The position numbers and the translations under genes are program-made. The notes under the pieces were generated by a model that saw only the letters and a list, made by a program, of their open reading frames with translations, was not told where the DNA came from and searched no databases. A DNA stretch of 64,000 bases from Alternaria dauci (Eukaryota; Ascomycota; Dothideomycetes; Pleosporales; Pleosporaceae), in assembly GCF_042100115.1 (NCBI RefSeq), contig NC_091274.1:1984001-2048000 (forward strand), read 5' to 3'. Below, in pieces: positions 56,779-64,000 of this stretch. The number at the start of each line of letters is the position of its first letter. Positions within the stretch are counted from its first letter, which is position 1.

Positions 56779-58055
56779 ATGGCAGCGACACTGGACGGCC
56801 AGCACACGCCCGCCACACCCCTTGCGATCCGCTCCGCTGGCATGAAGCTGGACCCGCCCCATGCACAAAACATCAAGACGCTCACGGCCAGCATCGACAT
56901 CATGTCGCCCGTCAACCAGAACGGCTGCTTCGAGTTCGACCGCATCATCAAGGCCGGCACCGTCGTCAAGCGCACGCGGAAGACAAAGGCACGCACGCAC
57001 CCACGCCCGACAGCACCGTGGCACGTCGTCTGCTAACACGTGCACAGCAATGGAAGCCCGTCTACATCGTCCTGCGCCCCAACTGCCTCTCCATCTACAA
57101 GGACAAGCACGAGACCAAGCTGCGCCACCAGATCAACCTCTCCGAGATCACGGCCGTCGCGCGCCAGAGGGACTCGAAGAAGAAGATGGACCACGTCTTT
57201 GGCATCTTCTCGCCCGCCCGCAACTACCACCTCGGCGCATCCACCGACAAGGACGCCCAGGACTGGGTGCACCTCATCCGCACCGAGGCGCGCATTGGCG
57301 AGCACGAGGCCGAGATGACCGTCATGAGTCCCACAGCCACAAAGAAGACATTTGCAGGCTTTGGCCGCGCAACCAGGCAGAACCTTGTTTCCAGCTCCTC
57401 CGAGGCGGAGCCGAGGCCCTCGAGCTCCATTTCCCCAGAGAACATGCACAGCGCCCGGCGGCCCTCACAAGCCCTCAACTACTCGGGCGCCGAGCGCGGC
57501 TCCATCTCCGACTTTGACTTCTCCGACACCAACCAAGCATCCGGCAACTCGCTGCCCCCGACAACACCGCGACAGCAGCGCAACGCGAGCCAGCAGAGCA
57601 ACATCGGCGCCACACCCGACGACGAGCGCGTCGTCTACCACGGCTGGCTCTACGTCCTCAAATCAAAAGGCGGCGTGCGCCAGTGGAAGAAGATCTGGGC
57701 AGTGCTGCGACCAAAGTGCCTTGCCTTCTACAAAAATGACGACGAATACTCCGCGACCCACATCATCCCCTTCACCAGCATCATCGACGCCGTCGACATA
57801 GACCCAGTCTCGCGAAGCAAGCAATACTGCATGCAGGTCATATGCGAGGAGAAGAATTACAAGTTCTGCGCTTCAGACGAAGACTCGCTAGCCAAGTGGC
57901 TCGGCGCCTTCAAGAGCTTGCTGGTCAAGAAGAAGGAGGTGCCTCTGACACGCATACCGCAGCCAACTCCTAGCACAATCAACATCCAACCAGCAACACC
58001 AAGCCTCGTCTCCTCACCCATGCCGCCAGCGCAGCAGCCTCTCGCCATTACATGA
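56779..58055 (+). CDS. Tandem PH-domain protein with a GC-AG intron
   Basis: 405 residues in two exons (56779-56988, 57048-58055). The 59-bp intron starts GC (AAG|GCACGC), has a GCTAAC branch and ends CACAG. It joins K-T-K to Q-W-K-P-V inside PH domain 1. PH1 covers about 55-165 (I-I-K-A-G to the final W-V-H-L-I), and PH2 about 270-375 (Y-H-G-W-L-Y-V-L-K-S-K-G...W-K-K-I-W-A-V-L-R-P to W-L-G-A-F-K-S-L). The linker is Ser/Pro-rich. Two PH domains in a small protein resemble yeast Opy1, a PI(4,5)P2 sensor, though I would not assign that name firmly. The protein probably binds phosphoinositides at membranes. The ATG chosen is the first in the frame of exon 1. Confidence 0.82.
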
Positions 58056-58685
58056 CCCCCGCTTGCCATCCTCGACACTTTTTCTGAATACCGATTGTAC
58101 ATATGCTGGCACCCGTATAATCTTCAGAACCCCCGACTCTCCACCGCCATCACTAATCGCGCACACACTCCCTCGACCTCATTTCCTTACGATACCATTA
58201 CGATTTACGACTTCAGCCTTACCGCTCCCCCCTTCACGGGGCCTTTTGATACCAGTTGGATACTGTTGCTCGCCCATGTTGGATATTGTAGCATGTTCCC
58301 CCACAGATTGTTTCCTTTGTCCACACTTGTCACATCTAGTACGCAGTAGCAGTAACTAAGCCTTGTAATTACCAGTCGCCCTTGCCGGGGGTCTGAATTC
58401 ATATTTTCCAATCGTAACCTGCATGAACAAAGTTCGCTGCGTCATACAGTATATACCTTCTACCCTGTGATTGGATGGGCGGGACGGCACGCGAAAATGC
58501 GCCCCGCTACATGCGGAGACGGCTAGGTTGACGCTAGCGACGAGCTGAACTGCAGCTGAACGCCGACAGGCTGACCTGCATGCTGGCCCCCAACTCGACT
58601 TTGCATCTTTCTTCCATTCTCACCATGTTTGCCTCGTTTCTTCTCATCTCACAAATTGTTCCCTATGACCTAACATTGCTCTCCA
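58056..58685. other. Intergenic, PH gene to CorA-like gene
   Basis: 630 bases containing the PH gene 3' UTR, with T/C-rich stretches, and the next promoter. No RNA gene or repeat noticed. Confidence 0.5.
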
Positions 58686-61600
58686 ATGGAGGGCCAAGGG
58701 CAAGACGTGGAAGTCGTAAGGCGACTTTCATATCAAGACCATACTGAAATTCAGCCGACTCCTAATAATCAGGCTACGGATCAAGGACAAGACGAGCATG
58801 GACAGAAAAGCCAGCCTGAAATGGATATTCGCCATGACCAAGACGCTCCAGAGTCAGAGTCGTCACACCGTACACTTGGAGATGCTGAAGAAGAGTCACC
58901 ACATCATACACTTAGCGATGCCGAAGAAGAGTCACCACACCGTACATCTGAAGACGATGGACAAGAGGCCAAAACCCCTGCCCATGGACTAGGATCCCAC
59001 GATACGCGCCACCAGCAACCAGTCGAAACGCACAACGACACAGATGTACCAAAAGTTATATATCTCTGCGACCACCTTGGCTCTCGCTACGTCTTTCCGT
59101 TTGAGCACTGCTCCTCAAAGGAGGTGAGTACGTTTTGAATCTCCGGTACCATAAAGTCTCTTTCGATAATCGATTAATGCTGATTCGTTTCTATAGGATA
59201 TCGACCCACTTGTGAGGGAAATCTACGCAGATGGAGACGAAAACTACGTAGACAAGATCAACAGCGGGGCCTACAAGCTAGAAGACCCCAAGGGCGCCAA
59301 CATCTTACCGAGTGCTTGGAATAAGCTCGTCACACCTGGTTCGACAATCCGGATTGTATTTGACCATCTCGCAAATTCTCCACAGCCAGGACCGCCATTG
59401 CGGGCTCATCTAGGAGACACCATAGAAGACCATGTCGCGGATGGCCCCAAAATCCCGCGTAACGTAACTTTTGAAGAACCACGAACCGTATCGCCATCGT
59501 CAAGATCACGAAGTTTTGTCACTACGGAAAGCGATCTCACTGAAGACCTTTTCAGAGATGACGTTACGGGAGAGGACTCTACCGATTACGAGTCTAGTGA
59601 AAGCGACATGTCGAGCAGTGAGGAAATCCTGCTCCCAGGAGACTACATACACCCAGAAGTCCCTCGCCGTATTGTGGCTCCATGTGACGCCGAGGGCAAA
59701 GTACTCTCGTTTCAGGCCCAGATCAAGCAGCCAAGACACAGAAACATACCAAGTCGAGACTCAAAAATTCAGGAGAAGAAGACGGCAGTAGGTAAAGGTG
59801 ATGCTGAAACTCGGAAGATCACCAAGACGATGATGACGGAGTGTGAGGGCAGACATGTGCTCCAGATCTATACCTTGCCCGGCCCAGAGAATTCTCGGCT
59901 GCAAGAGGGAGTGAAGACAACGTGGTACCACATTCACGATGCGGAGCTCGACTTTGAGAAGTTCCAAGACATTTGCCTGGCCATCCCAGGTCTTCCAGAC
60001 CGACTACTCGCGCTCACTCGCGCAGTATTGACAAGAGTCTATAGGGAGAAAGCCAAACCCTTCTTGGGTGGAAGATTCATCGAACCTGGAACTGTCCTGC
60101 GGGCCGATGGGCCGGAAGGATCTGACGCCCAACCTGTTATTTTCAGCTGCGTACCATATCTCAGTCTCGAGCCACCCCAAAAACGAGGCCTACAGGCGGA
60201 CAACTCTCTTTTCCCACCTCAAACCCTGATGCAGGCTCTGTACTTGTACGAGCCGGTCCGTGAGCGAGACGAGGAGCAGTCTTGTAGAAAGTTCAGCGAC
60301 GACCGCTCCGGGAGCGTCGTTCATGTTCCTAATCTGTGGATCATGAACATTGGATCCGGCGTAGTTGTAACCTACGGACATAGGCCTTTGTCTTCGTACA
60401 TGGAAGGATCGGTCAGCGTCGTTGAGGAGAATATCAAGCCAACGAGTAGGCGAGATGTTACAAAGAACACGCTGACATCAATCGCTATCACTGACCAAGG
60501 TGGTCAGACCCTCAGATTTCCTGTTGGCAGTTGCAGGTCCTACTTCCAGATGGAAGCGATGGTCTACGAGCTTGTAGAAAACTACATGATCAAAGCTGAC
60601 ATACGGGAAAGCAAGTTCCATCTACGATATGATGCTTTGAGAGAGAGCATGCCGATTCGCCCTGGAGACTGGAAGGAGGTTATCAACCGAGCAGCTGATT
60701 GTGTTGCAATCAACATATCTATACTGGACGGCCCAGAGGTTGAGAACCCAATGAGTGATGATCTCAACGGATCTGCATCAACACCAGTGGCTGCAGGGTC
60801 TCTGACGTCTATACCACCTTTTTTCCAATGGCCGGATGCAAGTCGCAATGATACGCATGGAGGTGGAAAAAAGCCTTCAGATCCGGCTAAGCCCGATAAA
60901 CAGCCAGCTACATATATGGAGCAGGTGGAAGCGGCTATGTTATCGGAGATCCTGGATCCCTCAGAAACGACAGACAATGGTGTCGATAACGCTTTCACCT
61001 CGACCGAATACTACCAGTCTTTGCCAGAGAAAGTGCAAAGCGAGTTTTGCAACAACTTGTCCAATCTCAAAGACAGCGCAAAACGAGCAAAATTACCAAG
61101 ATCGGGTGTTGCATACCACCAAACTGTCGTTGAAACTCAATGCTTTGGCATTCTAGAGCAATCAGTAGTGCTTCTTGATGTTGTTCGCGAAACTCTGAAG
61201 CTTTGGGTGAGCGATCTGGACAGCGCCTGTGTGCTCCGCAAACTATCAGGTGCCCTAGACAATATTCGGGAATGGGCAGCTATCATCGACCAGCGCGGTT
61301 CGATGCACTATCCTGGTGAATACTCCGATACCGATTGGAAGCACCCTGCTACAAAGGAGCGTACCTGGGTCCTTCGTACTGGTTATAAACCATTCCTACT
61401 CTCGATTCCAGAGGGCAATACGAAACTGGCAATGTCAATGGCACGGTGTAAGCGATGCCGATATTTGAAAAGGTATTCTAGCCCACAAGTTGCATTTGAG
61501 CATCTGCAGCGACACAAAAGACAGAACCGCCTGAAAAGTACTGGCGATACGACAGAGAAAGGATCTATGGCGGATTCCAAGGAGCACGCTGCCAAAGTCA

Positions 61601-63418
61601 CTAGTGTCCCCAAGCTCCAGGACTGGGTTATGAGTCCTGCGCACTTTTGGCTTGAACACACAAACGCTGGAACCTTGAGAATACTCACCCAAGCATGTGC
61701 GACTGCAAAGGAAATTCTATTTGAGGCTAAAGAACTTGCTGAAGGTGTACAAAACGAAGATGGGCGGATGTCATCCTTGTATAGCCTGCCAAAAGAACTT
61801 GTTGAAGCGTTCCGGAGGATCGTGGTCTTTTACATGGCCATCGAGCGAGCTTTGTGGCAAACTCGCCAGATCTACGATGATGACGCTCAATCAGGGAAAT
61901 TCACGCATCTTGCCCTCGCCCCGTATTCGGATACGGGACTTGAAGTGTTGGAACGATTTGGTAGCGGCGCGAAACTGTCGCTGCTTAGTGCTCGGCATGC
62001 GCTAAAGCAGATGACCAAGTCGGACATACCACTAGACATCCTCAAACACCTCTCATTCGGACCAGAGTATACCTGTGCATGGTTGATGAGACGGCTGTTT
62101 GCCAAGCCACTTGAAGAGAGCAGAACTGCAGGCGATATGTACCGAAACTACGTTTCCAAAGTTGTAAGTGGACCCATGCTTCGCCCTACCTATAGAGATT
62201 ACACTAGCCTGGAGACCATATCAGGAGCATGAGATAGTAGCGTAAAGTCTTGCAGATATTCCTTCATCCCCAGCTAACCCCTACTAGCAATTCCAAGTCA
62301 ACCGCCGACCAAGCAAGCGCCTCGTCCGCGCTATCAATCTTATCCAGGAGGAGCTGCAAGTCCTGATATTAGTGAACAAATGGCAAACCACTCTTGTCCA
62401 GAACTACTTGAGTGTCCTCGATAATTCCACGTACCAAACGGCCATACCATCCCGCCAAGGCATGTTTCCATACGAACGCATTCTGGTTGAGCACTGCCTC
62501 GGCCAACTCTCTCTCGCTCGCGAGGATTACATTGACTTGATCTCGCGCTGCACTCCACTTTCCGACCGTACAAAGCAAATGCTCGAGATTAACGAGGAAG
62601 ATCACGGCAAAGCCATTATGGTCTTTACGGTTGTCACAGTCATATTTCTACCGCTTTCATTCGTAACGAGCTACTTTGGTATGAACGCCTCCGATATAAG
62701 GGAAATGGATCGAAAGCAAGACCTATTTTGGTCTGTCGCTATACCACTGACAGTGGTTACGGTGGGGTCTTGTCTCCTCATCGGCTACAATGGGAATGAA
62801 CTGCGAGATATAATATCCTCGCTCTCCCGAAAGATCATGGGCAAGGAAGAGAAGGCGATCGAGCCTTACGGTATGGGCGTACCGCAACGCAAACGTACAC
62901 CAGAATTTCCGAGCGGATTGAGCAGCAGAGTAGATTCATTCAATCCCGCTTACGACGCAGACTTTACCAGTCCACGGCCCGGGCTACAAAGAATGCCATA
63001 CGATTTCGAGGCCGACGACGACTGGTACGACTCGCCCTACAACCCCACACCCCTGAACAGGCTACCAGCCACCCCTGTGTTCCGGCCTATGCCCATGACA
63101 AGTAACGACGAATCGCGATACATTTTAGAACACGATGGTCTGAAGAATAACAACAAAGGGGTGAAGAGTCGAGGAACAAGTTTTTACGATGATGTCTACA
63201 TAGCTCCGCGGGACCAGAACCGAACAGGTTACGACCAATACCGCTACGTTCGCAGCAGCAGCATCGATAATGTTCCGCGCAATCCCCCGTCAGTCCGGTC
63301 AGTTCACACAGCCCGGCCAGTACCGTCTTATGCATACGCAAGCAACAAGGCACGAAGCCGGAGTAGAAGCAACAACAAACGCAGCCAAGTTGACTTGGGG
63401 GATGTGATCTTTCGCTGA
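58686..63418 (+). CDS. Large CorA-like membrane protein with ubiquitin-like N-terminal region
   Basis: Model of 1511 residues in three exons (58686-59123, 59197-62163, 62288-63418), introns of 73 and 124 bp in frame. Residues 1-120 are acidic with three near-identical S-H/P-H-x-T-L/S-x-D-A-E-E-E units. About 123-200 resembles the ubiquitin-like domain found in Dothideomycete proteins: I-Y-L-C-D-H-L-G-S-R-Y-V-F-P-F, then the I-L-P-S-A-W-N-K-L-V-T-P-G-S-T-I segment. A long soluble region follows. The C-terminal part has a coiled helix, then two membrane spans (about 1242-1266 and 1283-1304) with the CorA-type Y-F-G-M-N signature at 1264-1268. CorA/Mrs2 proteins are Mg2+ channels in pentamers (family knowledge). 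The basic, Arg/Ser-rich tail (about 1305-1511) is disordered. Whether it conducts ions is not known. Confidence 0.83.
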
Positions 63419-64000
63419 TGAAGAAAGACAATGGATAAGATAGGTTTACCTCTGTCTACTCACGCTACACTGCACCTCTTGGGTCTAAGTTTCCCTGCTG
63501 CATGTTGATACGTCCTGCCATGCGAGTTTTTACTACATGGAATAGTTGGCTACATAGACTTCTTGGTCTTTGCATGCTGTTGCTAGCCAGGTGGAATGTG
63601 AGGACATTCTGACGGAGCTCAAGACAGCCATGACCATATTATCAGGTAGCATGGTGAAGCAGTATGAAGCGGAACATGTCAAGGCTAAGTTTTCAAAGCA
63701 CCGATGCATTAACTATTACTATAGGAGGACGGCAGTAGCGAAGAACTAGCAATTTTGTTCAACCAAAGCCTCTTAGCAGGTTCAGGTCCGCCCATGCAAC
63801 GACCTCCACATTACAGGCTCGATTATGCCCCATGTCCCTCCCTCTGTCAAAAGCAAGAAAGAACAACCAAGAAAAATTCCATTTACTACTCATGTGCGCG
63901 TGCGCCGTGGCGCAATCGTGGTATCATCCATGATCAAAAGGTAGGAAAGTCGTAATCATCGCTCGCGGCCCCAAGCATACTGGGTATCACTGGTCGACGA
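63419..64000. other. Right-edge intergenic sequence
   Basis: 582 bases after the CorA-like stop. No supported gene. A short open frame at 63755-63955 has no features. Confidence 0.5.

Overview
This window looks like nuclear DNA of a filamentous ascomycete, most likely a dothideomycete of the Pleosporales. The reasons are short introns (48-124 bp, often with a CTAAC/CTGAC branch site), Zn2Cys6 regulators, a HET-domain gene, and a 21-kb block of repeats reduced to AT-rich sequence with almost no CpA/TpG, the signature of repeat-induced point mutation (RIP). The order is inferred from protein style, not from a search.

Layout. (1) 1-6044: an apparently intact Ty3/Gypsy chromovirus on the minus strand, cut by the left window edge. 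It has a 476-bp LTR, gag, and pol with protease, RT, RNase H, integrase and chromodomain in order. Gag stops directly after a perfect A AAA AAC heptamer and pol continues in the -1 frame. The Gag C-terminus carries five tandem H-x7-C-x3/4-C-x2-H units that I do not recognise. (2) 6045-27065: nested, RIP-destroyed LTR retrotransposons. The intact element sits exactly in the YxDD codons of a RIP-killed plus-strand relative (relic A). Relic A is interrupted again in its integrase by a 6.7-kb minus-strand element (relic B, 234-bp LTRs, 5-bp target duplication), and once more by a larger LTR-bounded block (relic D, 14755-26882) that contains a further Gypsy relic. (3) 27065-64000: ordinary gene-rich DNA that begins abruptly about 110 bp before an IBA57/CAF17-like gene.

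Genes from left to right: IBA57/CAF17-like Fe-S assembly factor (+); 2OG-Fe(II) dioxygenase-like (+); HET-domain protein (+); secreted aspartic protease (-); Bud14/Tea4-type SH3 protein (+); sugar transporter (-); P-loop kinase (+); Zn2Cys6 factor (-); SET/SMYD-like gene with a one-base frameshift (-); a decayed or mis-assembled locus of a possible secreted protein (+); ARO80-like Zn2Cys6 factor (+); EFL1/Ria1 ribosome-maturation GTPase (-); tandem-PH protein with a GC-AG intron (+); and a 1511-aa CorA-like membrane protein with an N-terminal ubiquitin-like region (+). Splice models were worked out by hand and all close in frame.

Functional links: most genes are independent housekeeping or regulatory genes. 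Two groupings deserve attention. The transporter, kinase and Zn2Cys6 factor at 39.3-44.6 kb could form a small sugar-uptake module. The HET gene and the secreted protease lie within 7 kb of the RIP block, as expected for a fast-evolving compartment. No tRNA, rRNA, CRISPR or secondary-metabolite backbone gene was seen.
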